Part shown: in pieces, positions 46,970-56,808 of the stretch | Layout: each line of letters opens with the position of its first letter | Position numbering within the stretch: position 1 is the first letter of the stretch | Source: Nitrosomonas sp. Nm84 | Lineage (GTDB): Bacteria > Pseudomonadota > Gammaproteobacteria > Burkholderiales > Nitrosomonadaceae | DNA length: 64,000 bases | NCBI RefSeq assembly: GCF_003201565.1 | Contig: NZ_QJJP01000007.1 | Span: forward strand, 1 to 64,000 | Direction of reading: 5' to 3' | The notes under the pieces: generated by a model | Told to the model about the DNA's origin: nothing | Databases searched by the model: none | Seen by the model: only the letters and a program-made list of their open reading frames with translations | Position numbers and translations under genes: made by a program

Positions 46970-47137
46970 TCAAGATGGAGGAGGCCGCCTTCCCGTTAGA
47001 AAGAAAAATATGGCCATAATAATACCGATCACAAACGCTATCCAGGCTATTTGGGTTGCCGTACCCGCAATACCTGAAAAACCTAGAACACCCGCAATAA
47101 TAGCGATGATCAGAAATGTAACTGCCCAGCTAATCAT
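46970..47137 (-). CDS. DUF1328 family small membrane protein
   Basis: A 55-residue protein with two membrane helices (about 3-25 and 28-47), matching DUF1328 (YtjA-like): [20 protein letters not shown], then [17 protein letters not shown]. The start at 47137 follows AAGGAGAAAACAC. These proteins are common stress-associated inner-membrane proteins of unknown function. Confidence 0.88.
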   Translation of the reverse strand: MISWAVTFLIIAIIAGVLGFSGIAGTATQIAWIAFVIGIIMAIFFFLTGRRPPPS

Positions 47138-47610
47138 GTGTTTTCTCCTTATTTTTTTAAGAATCAATGACGATCGAATAAAAAATATTCGGTTGTTTAG
47201 TACAGTGAAGCGGTTTCCAAAACTTATTCCGTTATTGGACGATCCTGTCAACGCTAGTTAATAATTTTCTTTCATGTTTGTTGCTACATTGAGGTTTTTT
47301 AGCTTGAATCATGACAAAGGTCATTTTCATCCCATGGAATTTCAAGCTCCTGGGATTTCCTAGGAATAAACTTAGGACTTTAATAATCCTCCTAATCTTT
47401 ACGTCGATCTGTACGTAACCGTACATATAACTGTGTTCTAGAAAATATCAACAATGCGCTGGGTTAAATCTCATCAAGGTACGTAATCGCCAATAGGGGC
47501 ATGGGAGCGTTGCACCACTATGAAATTTCGTCATCGCCTCGTTTGAGGCGACCGTCGTGGCAGGCCGTTGAAAAACGTTTCTGAGACAGCTTGTTAAATG
47601 CTGATTATGG
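47138..47610. other. Intergenic region with inverted repeats
   Basis: About 470 bp without a credible gene. It contains ATGACAAAGGTCAT (perfect 5-bp arms, near 47311-47324), a possible operator, and the hairpin/GTTGAAAAA repeat at 47535-47576. Confidence 0.4.
47535..47576 (+). repeat. Hairpin GCCTC-GAGGC followed by GTTGAAAAA, copy 2
   Basis: CGCCTCGTTTGAGGCG forms a 6-bp stem with a 4-base loop, followed after about 12 bp by GGCCGTTGAAAAACG. A degenerate third trace (GGCAGGCCATTGGAAAAAG) is near 48317-48335. Confidence 0.5.
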
Positions 47611-47994
47611 TTAATGGGCGGGGATCACATAATCGACTGTCAGTAACTCCAGCAAGTGCCCATTCGGGTCACGAAAATAAACACCACGTCCGCCATAGTT
47701 ATGATTGATAGTCATATTGTCAGCTTCACCGGGACCGCTGCCATATTTAATAGTCTCGGTTCGTAAGCGTTCGAATATTTCATCAAATTCCTGCTCGGAA
47801 ACCTTGAATGCATAGTGATTCGATTCAAGCCTGTCTCTATTGTCAAAGTCCAGACATAACGTGTCATTTACACGTACTACGATAAAACGTGAAAACTCGC
47901 CGATATATTGAAACCCAAATAATCTGCAATAAAATTTTGCAGATTCAACATTATCAAAGCAAGGCACAATGGTGTGATTAAGTGTAATAGCCAT
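47611..47994 (-). CDS. VOC (glyoxalase/bleomycin-resistance) family protein
   Basis: A 127-residue protein with the paired beta-alpha-beta-beta-beta modules of the vicinal oxygen chelate superfamily. It starts ITLNHTIVPCFD with a metal-type histidine, continues FYCRLFGFQYIGEF, and ends GVYFRDPNGHLLELLTVDY with the glutamate in the usual ligand position. Substrate is unknown. AGAAGGAAAAATT precedes the start. Confidence 0.85.
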   Translation of the reverse strand: MAITLNHTIVPCFDNVESAKFYCRLFGFQYIGEFSRFIVVRVNDTLCLDFDNRDRLESNHYAFKVSEQEFDEIFERLRTETIKYGSGPGEADNMTINHNYGGRGVYFRDPNGHLLELLTVDYVIPAH

Positions 47995-48505
47995 AATTTT
48001 TCCTTCTACGAATCATCTAGTAAGAACTAATTTTTAGGCATTGCTGATTTACCGTGGCGGGGATATGGGATAGTCGTTCTGATACTTACTTATATCAGTA
48101 CCGCTTCCGTTACGATTTTTCTTCATTGCCATCAAGCGCATCGTGCGCTTGATCTTTCACCTAGCATAAGCCATTTCTTTAGGTTCTGGTTGTGGTTTAC
48201 AACGGGCATGGTTACCAAAGAATAGGGTGCCGTCCATCGTAAAAGTAGGCGATCTGGCAATAAATCAAGCTGAAGATAATTAATTAAAAAATTGTGTCTT
48301 TAAAGTGTGGTTTGCCTGGCAGGCCATTGGAAAAAGTTTTTCATGCCGACTGACATCGTTAAGCATTACAATGAGCTACGGACGAAGTTTGGAAACTTTT
48401 TTGTAGTAATCCTATCTTTTAACAAAAATACAGTGCAGCCTATGAATTAATTTGGCAGAATTGGGATATTTGAGAATAACCTTTCATCAACCGGGGAAAT
48501 TGAAA
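47995..48505. other. Intergenic region upstream of gdhA
   Basis: About 510 bp with no intact gene. It should hold the promoters of the leftward VOC gene and of gdhA. A degenerate copy of the GGC(C/T)(G/A)TTG(A/G)AAAA repeat lies near 48317-48335. No riboswitch or RNA gene was recognised. Confidence 0.4.
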
Positions 48506-49849
48506 ATGAAATATAAGAGTCTTCAGGAGTTCAGCGCGTATGTGACTGAGCGTAATCCTAATCAACCAGAATACATGCAAGCGGTTACTGAAGTCGTGGA
48601 GAGCTTGTGGCCTTTCATTATGGAGCATCCTCGTTATGCGGAACATGGCCTGTTAGATCGATTGGTCGAACCGGAGCGAGTGATTATATTTCGCGTGTCC
48701 TGGGTCGATGATCATGGCGAAGTCAAAGTCAATCGTGGCTATCGCATACAGCACAGCTCTTCCATCGGCCCTTATAAAGGCGGTGTCCGCTTTCATCCTT
48801 CGGTGAATCTGTCTATTCTTAAATTTCTGGCGTTCGAGCAGACTTTCAAGAATGCTTTGACGACGTTGCCGATGGGTGGCGGTAAGGGTGGTTCCGATTT
48901 TGATCCGAAAGGCAAAAGTCCGGGCGAGATCATGCGCTTCTGTCAGGCCTTTATGAGCGAATTATTCCGTCACATCGGTTCGAATACCGACGTGCCTGCC
49001 GGCGACATTGGTGTCGGTGGCCGTGAAGTCGGATTCATGGCGGGGATGATGAAAAAATTGTCCAATCGCGCTGACTGTGTGTTTACCGGAAAAGGACTGA
49101 GTTTTGGCGGGTCACTGATACGCCCGGAAGCAACCGGGTACGGTACGGTCTATTTTGCTCAGGAAGTATTGCGGCATGCAGGACGCTATTTGGAAGGCAT
49201 GCGAGTTTCTGTTTCCGGTTCGGGTAATGTGGCGCAATTTGCCGTGGAAAAAGCCATGGCACAGGGTGCCAAAGTGATTACCGTATCCGATTCCAGCGGT
49301 ACAATCGTGGACGAGAATGGCTTTACTCTCGAGAAACTGGCGATCTTGGCCGAAGTGAAAAATCACTTGTATGCGCGCTTGGATGAATATGCCAAACGTG
49401 TCGATGTCACTTTCCTGCCAGGCGAAAAACCCTGGCATGTACCGGTACAAGTGGCATTGCCGTGCGCGACACAAAATGAAATCACCGGCGCTGATGCGCA
49501 AACCTTGGTTAAGAATGGCGTTATTTGTGTTGCCGAAGGCGCAAATATGCCGTCGACGGCCGAAGCGATTGAATGCTTCATACATAACAAGGTGTTGTAT
49601 GCGCCGGGTAAAGCCAGTAATGCCGGTGGTGTTGCCACTTCAGGTCTGGAAATGAGTCAGAATGCGATGCGTATGTCCTGGACGCGAGAAGAGGTTGATG
49701 CGCGCCTGCAGGAAATTATGCAAGCCATTCACAAATCCTGTCTGAAATACGGTACAAATCCTGATGGCAGCGTAAACTATGTGAACGGCGCGAATATCGC
49801 CGGTTTTGTCAAAGTGGCCGATGCGATGCTGGGGCAGGGTGTTATTTGA
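48506..49849 (+). CDS. gdhA: NADP-type glutamate dehydrogenase
   Basis: A 447-residue hexameric enzyme that aminates 2-oxoglutarate with ammonium, the low-affinity route of ammonia assimilation. Signatures: GPYKGGVRFHPSVN near residue 90, the catalytic lysine motif PMGGGKGGSDFDPKGKS near 120, and the nucleotide motif SVSGSGNVAQFA near 235. Length fits the small hexameric GDHs, which mostly use NADPH. The start at 48506 follows CCGGGGAAATTGAAA. It fits a bacterium living at high ammonium. Confidence 0.96.
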   Translation: MKYKSLQEFSAYVTERNPNQPEYMQAVTEVVESLWPFIMEHPRYAEHGLLDRLVEPERVIIFRVSWVDDHGEVKVNRGYRIQHSSSIGPYKGGVRFHPSVNLSILKFLAFEQTFKNALTTLPMGGGKGGSDFDPKGKSPGEIMRFCQAFMSELFRHIGSNTDVPAGDIGVGGREVGFMAGMMKKLSNRADCVFTGKGLSFGGSLIRPEATGYGTVYFAQEVLRHAGRYLEGMRVSVSGSGNVAQFAVEKAMAQGAKVITVSDSSGTIVDENGFTLEKLAILAEVKNHLYARLDEYAKRVDVTFLPGEKPWHVPVQVALPCATQNEITGADAQTLVKNGVICVAEGANMPSTAEAIECFIHNKVLYAPGKASNAGGVATSGLEMSQNAMRMSWTREEVDARLQEIMQAIHKSCLKYGTNPDGSVNYVNGANIAGFVKVADAMLGQGVI

Positions 49850-50019
49850 TTGTTATGGCCGGTTTGATTGGGCGTATTTTACCGGCATTTGAATTTGTAT
49901 GTGGTAGACATAGGCTGTTCGCAGCAATGCTGTAAGAGCTCAGATCGATTGTAAGATGCTGTTTTTTTTCTTTTGTAGTACGTTCTTATTTACCCTTTGA
50001 GTTTGCACTGTCGATAGCT

Positions 50020-51933
50020 ATGAGAAATTACCTTCTGGGATTAATCCTTCTAGCCTACGTTGGAACGCTACCAGCCAGTCAGGATAGTGACTTTATTGCC
50101 GCCCGGGAGGCATTTCAGACTGGTAACGTCAAACGTTTGGATGAGTATGCCAAACGACTGAATCGCCATGTGCTATGGCCGTATGCGGAATACTTTCAGT
50201 TGCGCATGGAGTTGCGAACGACTGACATCGCAGTGATCAGAAGTTTTCTTACGCGTCATGAAGGCCGATTGGTTGCGGATCGATTACGCGGCGATTGGCT
50301 CAAGATGTTGGGTAAAAATCAGCAATGGCAACTGTTTGAAGCCGAATATCCATTACTGGTTAATAAAGATACCGAATTGATGTGCTATTACCATCAGCGT
50401 CGTCTTGAGACCAACGATAACACAGTGTGGGCGGATACGCGGTCATTGTGGTTGACTCCCAGCAGCTTGCCGGATAGTTGCACGCCCGTTTTTCAAACGT
50501 TAATTTATAGTGGACAAATTTCGCGGGAAGATATCTGGATGCGCATCCGGTTGGCATTGGAAGAAAATCAAACCGGCGTGGCGATCCATGTCAACCGCTA
50601 TATTTCCGGAAACGAAGCACTGAACACCGGCGATTTGAATAACGCCGCCAAGAATCCGCTGCGTTACCTGGAAGCACAGAAAAATACCTTCAAGACGCGC
50701 AGTGACCGCGAAATTGCCTTGTTTGCACTGTTGCGTTTGTTGCGTAACGATACCGATCAAGCCTATGCACAGTGGCTCAAAATAAAAGGGCAGCTGACTG
50801 CATTGGATCGTTCGTATTTTCTAGCACGATTAGGTCACCGTGCAGCCATGCGGCATGATTCGCGTGCATTGGGCTGGTTCAGGGAAGCGCAAAATACCAC
50901 GCAGCCATACCCTTCGTCGGACACCATACTTGCCTGGCAGGTACGTGCGGCATTGCGTGCTGCCAATTGGGGCGAGGTGCTGCAGACTATCGATCGGATG
51001 TCACTAACCGAGCAACAAGTAGATACCTGGCGTTATTGGAAAGCGCGTGCATTAAAAGCAAACGGTTATGTACTGGATGCGAATAACATTTTTATTCCGT
51101 TGAGTAATGAGCACAGTTTTTATGGGCAGTTAGCCAAAGAGGAACTCGGAACAATACTCAGCATCGTGGATAAGGCTTATCGTGCGAGCAATAGTGAAGT
51201 ATCTGCGATGGAGAAAAACCTCGGGGTACAGCGCGCATTGGCTTTTTCTCGCATGAATTTGCGCACAGAAGCGTTACGTGAATGGAGTTGGACAATCCGG
51301 AATTTCAGCGATGCAGAGTTGCTGGCCGCAGCAGAAGTTGCCCGCCGTCATGGGCTGTATGACCGTGCGATAAACACGGCAAACAGAACGGTGTCGCAGC
51401 ATGATTTTAATCTGCGTTTTTTGTCGCCGCACCGCGAGACTCTGAAAAAGGTATCGCAACAACATGCCTTGGATGAAGCTTGGGTGTACGGCCTGATCCG
51501 GCAAGAGAGCCGTTTTATCGCAGACATCAAATCACACGCGGGTGCGACCGGTTTGATGCAACTGATGCCGACGACGGCGGAATGGGTTGCCAAGCAACTG
51601 GGCATGCAGAATTTCCGCCAGCATCTTGTGATTGATGTGAATACCAATTTACGCCTAGGCACTTATTATCTCAAGCATGTGCTCAGTACATTGGATAATC
51701 AACCATTGCTGGCTTCAGCCGCCTATAATGCCGGACCGGGGCGAGCCAAACGCTGGCGTGACAACACGGTACCATTGGAAGGGGCTATTTATGCTGAAAC
51801 GATTCCCTTTAATGAAACCCGGGACTATGTCAAAAAGGTTTTAAAAAATTCCATGTACTATGCCAAGGTTTTGAATCACGGGCAAAATTCTCCAACACTC
51901 AAAGAACGATTGGGTGTTGTGACGGCTAAGTAA
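50020..51933 (+). CDS. slt: Soluble lytic murein transglycosylase (Slt70-like)
   Basis: A 637-residue periplasmic enzyme that cleaves peptidoglycan to 1,6-anhydromuropeptides. It has a signal peptide (about residues 1-19), a long helical superhelix (U domain) and a C-terminal lysozyme-like SLT domain from about residue 485. The catalytic glutamate is in YGLIRQESRFIADIKSHAGA, followed by TGLMQLMPTTAEWVA and ASAAYNAGPGRAKRW. Length matches Slt70. It stands alone. Confidence 0.93.
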   Translation: MRNYLLGLILLAYVGTLPASQDSDFIAAREAFQTGNVKRLDEYAKRLNRHVLWPYAEYFQLRMELRTTDIAVIRSFLTRHEGRLVADRLRGDWLKMLGKNQQWQLFEAEYPLLVNKDTELMCYYHQRRLETNDNTVWADTRSLWLTPSSLPDSCTPVFQTLIYSGQISREDIWMRIRLALEENQTGVAIHVNRYISGNEALNTGDLNNAAKNPLRYLEAQKNTFKTRSDREIALFALLRLLRNDTDQAYAQWLKIKGQLTALDRSYFLARLGHRAAMRHDSRALGWFREAQNTTQPYPSSDTILAWQVRAALRAANWGEVLQTIDRMSLTEQQVDTWRYWKARALKANGYVLDANNIFIPLSNEHSFYGQLAKEELGTILSIVDKAYRASNSEVSAMEKNLGVQRALAFSRMNLRTEALREWSWTIRNFSDAELLAAAEVARRHGLYDRAINTANRTVSQHDFNLRFLSPHRETLKKVSQQHALDEAWVYGLIRQESRFIADIKSHAGATGLMQLMPTTAEWVAKQLGMQNFRQHLVIDVNTNLRLGTYYLKHVLSTLDNQPLLASAAYNAGPGRAKRWRDNTVPLEGAIYAETIPFNETRDYVKKVLKNSMYYAKVLNHGQNSPTLKERLGVVTAK

Positions 51934-52110
51934 TTCATGAACGATTTTGTTGCGATTGATCGATTCGACGACTCAATGGAAACTGGTATGACTCATTTTG
52001 GATGTAATATAATTTGTTTTACAAGCACACTGAGCGTAATGACGCATCGGCTTGGGGATACCTCAGACACACGTCCCTAACCTTCACTATTCTGAAATGA
52101 AAGTACCGCA

Positions 52111-52482
52111 ATGAGCAATCCAGTTCTCAATTTGAATCAACTGAATGTATTGCGCCAACTGAACCCCATCAATGGGGTTAGTGTTTTAAAAAAGCTTATC
52201 GCAATTTATCTGAAATCTGCTCCAGCGTTTTTATCCCAAATTGAAAACGCCATACACACCAAAGATAGCCATCTGCTGAGAAGAGCCGCGCATACTTTTA
52301 AATCCAGTAACGCTAACATTGGCGCAGAAACTCTTACTGATATTTGCCAGAAATTGGAAGATTTTGGAGACAACAATCAAGTCGATGAGGCTGCTAAGCT
52401 ACTGGCTAAATTCCAGCACGAATCCCTGCAGGTGACCATCGCGCTGGAAGAAATATTGGTGGAATATGATGTGCAGAAATGA
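52111..52482 (+). CDS. Histidine phosphotransfer (Hpt) domain protein
   Basis: A 123-residue, all-helical protein with the Hpt signature HLLRRAAHTFKSSNANIGAE near residues 50-69, where the second histidine (followed by TFKSS) is the phosphorylation site. Single-domain Hpt proteins relay phosphate between hybrid sensor kinases and response regulators. No kinase or regulator is adjacent. The stop lies about 50 bp before the thiolase start, so the two may share a transcript. Confidence 0.85.
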   Translation: MSNPVLNLNQLNVLRQLNPINGVSVLKKLIAIYLKSAPAFLSQIENAIHTKDSHLLRRAAHTFKSSNANIGAETLTDICQKLEDFGDNNQVDEAAKLLAKFQHESLQVTIALEEILVEYDVQK

Positions 52483-52532
52483 TTGATTTGTCTTGCATGG
52501 AGACCTCCATACCTATCAATAAAGGAGCAAAC

Positions 52533-53711
52533 ATGAGGGATGTTGTCATTTTAAGTGGTGTACGCACAGCGATTGGCGATTACGGCGGCGCGCTTAAACA
52601 GTATGCGCCAGCGGATTTGGCGGCAAAAGTCGTTCGTGAAGCGGTATTGCGTGCCAACATTGACTCTCATGATGTGGGGCATGTGGTTTTTGGCAATGTC
52701 ATACATGGCGAAGCACGCGATATGTACTTTGCACGTGTTGCCTGTATCAATGGCGGGTTGCCGCAACATGCTTCAGCATTGACCGTTAACCGTTTGTGTG
52801 GCAGCGGTTTGCAGGCCATTATTTCGGCCAGTCAGAATATCTTACTTAACGATACCGATGTGGCGGTAGCGGGCGGTGCGGAATCCATGAGCCGTGGTGG
52901 CTATTTGTTACCGGCACTGCGCTGGGGACAACGCATGAATGACGGCGGTGCCGTGGATATGATGGTTGGTGCATTAACCGATCCGTTTGATCATGTCCAC
53001 ATGGGAATCACCGCTGAAAATATTGCCGCCAAATGGCAGATCAGTCGCGAAGAACAGGATGGGTTTGCGGCAGAAAGTCACCGTCGTGCGTTGAATGCGA
53101 TCAAAAATGGCTACTTTAAAACGCAAATATTGCCTATCGAGATAACTACCGGTAAAGAGACAATTATTTTTGATACCGATGAACATCCTCGTGCAAGCAC
53201 CAGTGCGGAAAGTCTGGCCAAATTACGACCGGTTTTTCAGAAAAATGGGACTGTTACCGCAGGCAACGCTTCTGGCATCAATGATAGTGCTGCTGCATTG
53301 GTGTTGATGGAAAGTCAGGTGGCGGAGAGGCGTAGCCTGAAGCCGCTGGCACGATTGGTTTCCTATGGCCATGCCGGTGTTGATCCAAAACTGATGGGTA
53401 TCGGGCCCATACCCGCTGTACATCATGCGTTACAACGTGCAAACCTTAAGGTGACGGATTTGGATGTTATCGAATCCAATGAAGCTTTTGCCGTGCAAGC
53501 CTGTGCGGTTGCTAAAGAATTGCATTTTGATCCGGAAAAAACTAATCCTAACGGCGGTGCTGTTGCATTAGGCCATCCGATTGGTGCAACCGGTAGCATT
53601 CTAACGATCAAGGCCATTTACGAACTGCACCGCTGCGGCGGGCGTTATGCGCTGGTAACCATGTGTATCGGCGGCGGCCAGGGTATTGCAGCGGTATTTG
53701 AACGACTTTAA
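52533..53711 (+). CDS. Acetyl-CoA acetyltransferase (thiolase)
   Basis: A 392-residue type II thiolase that condenses two acetyl-CoA to acetoacetyl-CoA or runs in reverse. The acylated cysteine is in VNRLCGSGLQAI near residue 88, the catalytic histidine in GHPIGATGSI near 350 and the second cysteine in MCIGGGQG near 380. The start at 52533 is preferred because of AAAGGAGCAAAC upstream. No polyhydroxybutyrate or fatty-acid genes are adjacent, so the pathway is open. Its stop lies in a TAACAGGCTGTTAA palindrome. Confidence 0.94.
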   Translation: MRDVVILSGVRTAIGDYGGALKQYAPADLAAKVVREAVLRANIDSHDVGHVVFGNVIHGEARDMYFARVACINGGLPQHASALTVNRLCGSGLQAIISASQNILLNDTDVAVAGGAESMSRGGYLLPALRWGQRMNDGGAVDMMVGALTDPFDHVHMGITAENIAAKWQISREEQDGFAAESHRRALNAIKNGYFKTQILPIEITTGKETIIFDTDEHPRASTSAESLAKLRPVFQKNGTVTAGNASGINDSAAALVLMESQVAERRSLKPLARLVSYGHAGVDPKLMGIGPIPAVHHALQRANLKVTDLDVIESNEAFAVQACAVAKELHFDPEKTNPNGGAVALGHPIGATGSILTIKAIYELHRCGGRYALVTMCIGGGQGIAAVFERL

Positions 53712-53722
53712 CAGGCTGTTAA
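53709..53722. repeat. Palindrome TAACAGGCTGTTAA embedding a stop codon
   Basis: Identical to 29341-29354. In both places the stop codon is the first three bases of the palindrome. Confidence 0.7.
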
Positions 53723-53816
53723 TCCGCATCTGACAGTTGTTTGTCATTGCCTATGCACTTGACAAGCGTATACAGGTGCGTATGGTTACTATTTCCCAAT
53801 AAACCCAACCAACATC

Positions 53817-54227
53817 ATGCGCTATTTAATTATATTGCTACTATTCATTGTTTCAATGGCTGTTTTGGCTGAGTCTTTATCCGAACCGGCTGTAACTAAA
53901 GATGCAGAAATCAGTCAACTGGAAAAAAACATGGCGCGTATTTCGCAAGAATCACAAGCTACGTATCAACAGTTTCTGATGACTCAGGAATTGCGCCGGA
54001 ATGAAATGCTGGAGCCCGCTACGCCACCGCCGAACCTGACAGGGGAAAGTGTACCTATTCCAAGCTATGAAGATCTCATGAAACGCAAACAGGAAAAGAA
54101 TGATCGAATGGAGCAGTACACTACAGATCTGGATCGTCTTTATACGCGCTACCGGGAATTGGAAAGCGAAAGAGAAGCGATCTTTGAGAAAATCAAAAAC
54201 CTGGAACGAAAAAATACTGAAGAATAA
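53817..54227 (+). CDS. Small exported coiled-coil protein
   Basis: A 136-residue protein with a signal peptide (residues 1-18, ending VLAES) followed by charged helices: one from about residue 35 to 70, a proline-rich break (EPATPPPNLTGESVPIPSYED), and a second long coiled coil ending LESEREAIFEKIKNLERKN. It is probably periplasmic. No named family is recognised. The next gene starts about 200 bp downstream. Confidence 0.65.
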   Translation: MRYLIILLLFIVSMAVLAESLSEPAVTKDAEISQLEKNMARISQESQATYQQFLMTQELRRNEMLEPATPPPNLTGESVPIPSYEDLMKRKQEKNDRMEQYTTDLDRLYTRYRELESEREAIFEKIKNLERKNTEE

Positions 54228-54432
54228 ATGCAGTGCTGAAGCGAAATGTTTTTGCAGCTGATCAACAGCGTTATCCAATCATTACCTTGTTTATTCTTTT
54301 TTGGTTGGAGTTGGATTTCGATAGCGGATGCGTTCATAACCGCTGTATCGCCAGAAATTTGAAAGACGCCGACCATGTACTCATCGCTATTTTTATATTC
54401 ATGCCAATTTGTCCAGATGTAAGGAAGAATTT

Positions 54433-55245
54433 ATGGGATCGGTAACTGAGCTGGTAGGTCGTGGACTGGCAAAGTTTCTCACCAAACAGGTGCGGCAAAG
54501 TACGCAGGTTGCAACGATCAGCCAAGAACAACTCTTGACGAATTTGCAACCTGCAGATGTTCTTCTGGTTGAAGGAAATACGCGTGTCAGTGTCGCCATC
54601 AAATATCTCACACAATCAACCTGGTCGCATGCAGCGTTGTATGTTGGCGATGCATTACCTTCCAGTACACCGTGGCAGTTACCTCAAGTGCTGGTTGAAG
54701 CAGATCTGAAGGAAGGCGTGCGTGCGGTGACACTGGCACACTATGCGCAAATGCACACTCGCATTTGCCGTCCGGTGGGTTTGAGCGATGAAGATCGTAA
54801 GCGGGTGGTGGATTATGCCATTGCACGCATAGGTCATCAGTATGATCTCAAACACATTTTCGATCTGGTACGGTATCTCCTGCCCACTGCACCTATTCCA
54901 ACGAGATTCCGCCGACGTTTGCTGGCGCTCGGTAGCGGAGACCCGACTCGGGCAATCTGCTCTACACTGATCGCACAGGCATTCCAGTCGATATCTTATC
55001 CGATATTGCCCGAGATTCAGCGCACCTGGTCAGATAATCCGATGCATGCGGATTGTTATGCGGAACTCTACCATATCCGTAATGTTAGCTTGTATACACC
55101 ACGCGATTTCGATATATCGCCCTACTTCGATATCATCAAGCCAGCCATTAAAAACGGCTTCGACTACCGCAAGCTGGCTTGGAGTCATGACTCGCAGGAG
55201 CACGCGCAGACCCCGTGCAAGCCGACAGAAACCAATACAGACTGA
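54433..55245 (+). CDS. YiiX-like permuted papain-fold enzyme
   Basis: A 270-residue protein of the circularly permuted NlpC/P60 (YiiX/YaeF-like) group. ADVLLVEGNTRVSVAIKYLT leads to TWSHAALYVGD, where the histidine precedes the rest of the domain, and the nucleophile cysteine comes later in RAICSTLIAQAFQ near residue 182. This reversed order is diagnostic. Such enzymes act on lipids or amide/thioester bonds. The exact substrate is unknown. There is no signal peptide. The start follows TAAGGAAGAATTT. Confidence 0.85.
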   Translation: MGSVTELVGRGLAKFLTKQVRQSTQVATISQEQLLTNLQPADVLLVEGNTRVSVAIKYLTQSTWSHAALYVGDALPSSTPWQLPQVLVEADLKEGVRAVTLAHYAQMHTRICRPVGLSDEDRKRVVDYAIARIGHQYDLKHIFDLVRYLLPTAPIPTRFRRRLLALGSGDPTRAICSTLIAQAFQSISYPILPEIQRTWSDNPMHADCYAELYHIRNVSLYTPRDFDISPYFDIIKPAIKNGFDYRKLAWSHDSQEHAQTPCKPTETNTD

Positions 55246-55447
55246 TGGTATGATCAGTATGGTGCGCGGGGTTAATTCCGGTAGAGAAGCGCTGATTGAA
55301 AATCAGCAGATTGAGAGAACATGCGGAGTATCTTCATCACCTAAAAACTGTCTGCCCAAGCAGGGTATCTCCAAAACGAGGTATTGAACTCAAAGAAATT
55401 AAATTAAAATAACTAAGTTCTGTGATATGTAATGTAAATTGACGGAA

Positions 55448-56542
55448 TCATTGCACAAACTCCACACCACTCTGCTGAAACCCTATCAGATCTATACTCG
55501 TCGCATTGATTTCAGTGTTGGCCGCAATTTCCAACAACTGTGCCTGGGTAAATGACCCACTCTCCAGCAATCCGACATAATAATCATGGTCGGTAGTTGG
55601 GGGAGGGGTACCGATCACATTTTGGTACACTGTATCGACAAAAGCATCATTAGAAAGATTGCCCATCGCGTCAACCGCAAGTTGCGATACGTCGGTCATA
55701 CTTTGACCCGCATCAAACAAACTTAACCCGACGCCGACATAGTCCGGGTGCTCCTGGATAGTCGGTGCGCCGAACGCTGCGCCGATGATCCGGATGCTGT
55801 TGCCGGCCGCTTGCCCGATATCAAGATCGATCGCGACACGTTTGTCTGTAAACTGCAGACGCTCGATGTTGGAAAGGGTATCGGTATCATCCGGCGATCC
55901 GGAAACGATAAAATCGGCGCCTATTGCAAGCGTTGAGTAGCTTGTATAATCATTGTTGTAGAAAGCAGTATCAACACCTAAGCCGCCGTCTAATGTGTCA
56001 TCGCCCGCTTCACCATTCAATGTATCCTGGCCGCCAGCGGCTTGGATAACGTCATCATTGACCGTACCTGTGAGGGCATCCGGACCATTTGTTCCCGAGA
56101 TTATATTGCTCGGTAACTGTACAGTTCCGGTGTTGCCAGCAAAGTCTGTGGGGGTATTGGTTCCGGTTGAGCCATCACGATTGAGCGATAGCGTTCCATC
56201 AGTTGGTAATGCCGAATAACTGATTTGGCCTCCATTCATATCGGGGAAAGTTACGGAGCCGTTGGTGATAAACAGAAATCCATTGGGAATGATGTAATCG
56301 GGCGCGACAATTCCCAAGTCAGCGAACCCCTGCGTCGCGACCAGCACCGACTTGCCGTCAGTCGCCTGATTGGGAAGATCAGTTGGAATAAGATAGGTAT
56401 TCTTATCAACGCCATTAGTGGAAACTATCGAGTGCCCGGCCCAAGAACTTTCATGATCGCTATCACCAACAAACTCTATGAACTGAATACTGCCATCAGC
56501 ATTGGAATATACTTCATTGATATGGAAGATGTGGAATGACAT
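55448..56542 (-). CDS. RTX/DUF4214-type secreted protein
   Basis: A 364-residue protein without an N-terminal signal, as expected for type I secretion. The N-terminal part (FHINEVYSNADGSIQFIEF) resembles a lamin-tail-like beta domain. The middle holds two to three RTX nonapeptide repeats (GGQDTLNGEAGDDTLDGG). A C-terminal helical DUF4214-like domain follows, with FVDTVYQNVIGTPPP and a GLLESGSFTQAQLLEIAA segment. Likely a calcium-binding surface or secreted protein. The start at 56542 follows CGGAGAAAAAGAAA. No secretion genes lie nearby. Confidence 0.82.
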   Translation of the reverse strand: MSFHIFHINEVYSNADGSIQFIEFVGDSDHESSWAGHSIVSTNGVDKNTYLIPTDLPNQATDGKSVLVATQGFADLGIVAPDYIIPNGFLFITNGSVTFPDMNGGQISYSALPTDGTLSLNRDGSTGTNTPTDFAGNTGTVQLPSNIISGTNGPDALTGTVNDDVIQAAGGQDTLNGEAGDDTLDGGLGVDTAFYNNDYTSYSTLAIGADFIVSGSPDDTDTLSNIERLQFTDKRVAIDLDIGQAAGNSIRIIGAAFGAPTIQEHPDYVGVGLSLFDAGQSMTDVSQLAVDAMGNLSNDAFVDTVYQNVIGTPPPTTDHDYYVGLLESGSFTQAQLLEIAANTEINATSIDLIGFQQSGVEFVQ

Positions 56543-56808
56543 TTTCTTTTTCTCCGTGTTGTGAAAAGCACGCATCCGGCACGCAAATCCGATTGGCCAC
56601 TATTAATTTGCGCTGAGATCGACTTCACTTGGTTGTTAATTATTAAATTTACATGACATACTTAAAAAAGCTTAACGTATTCTTTCCGGTAATGAAAGCT
56701 TTTTGATTCCAGTGCCAAGATTACGTTTTAATTGGGTGCTGTGCATGTTTTTCTTCAACATCCATGGGTTATAGAAACAACGGGCAGTAACCTCAATAGG
56801 AAAACCAT
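56543..56808. promoter_or_regulatory. Divergent promoter region, RTX gene/lipoprotein gene
   Basis: 266 bp between two divergent genes, which must contain both promoters. No operator or RNA element is identified. Confidence 0.35.

Noticed and set aside
47311..47324. ATGACAAAGGTCAT as an Fnr-type operator
   Set aside because: It is a neat inverted repeat but does not match the Fnr or Crp consensus, and no gene starts close by.
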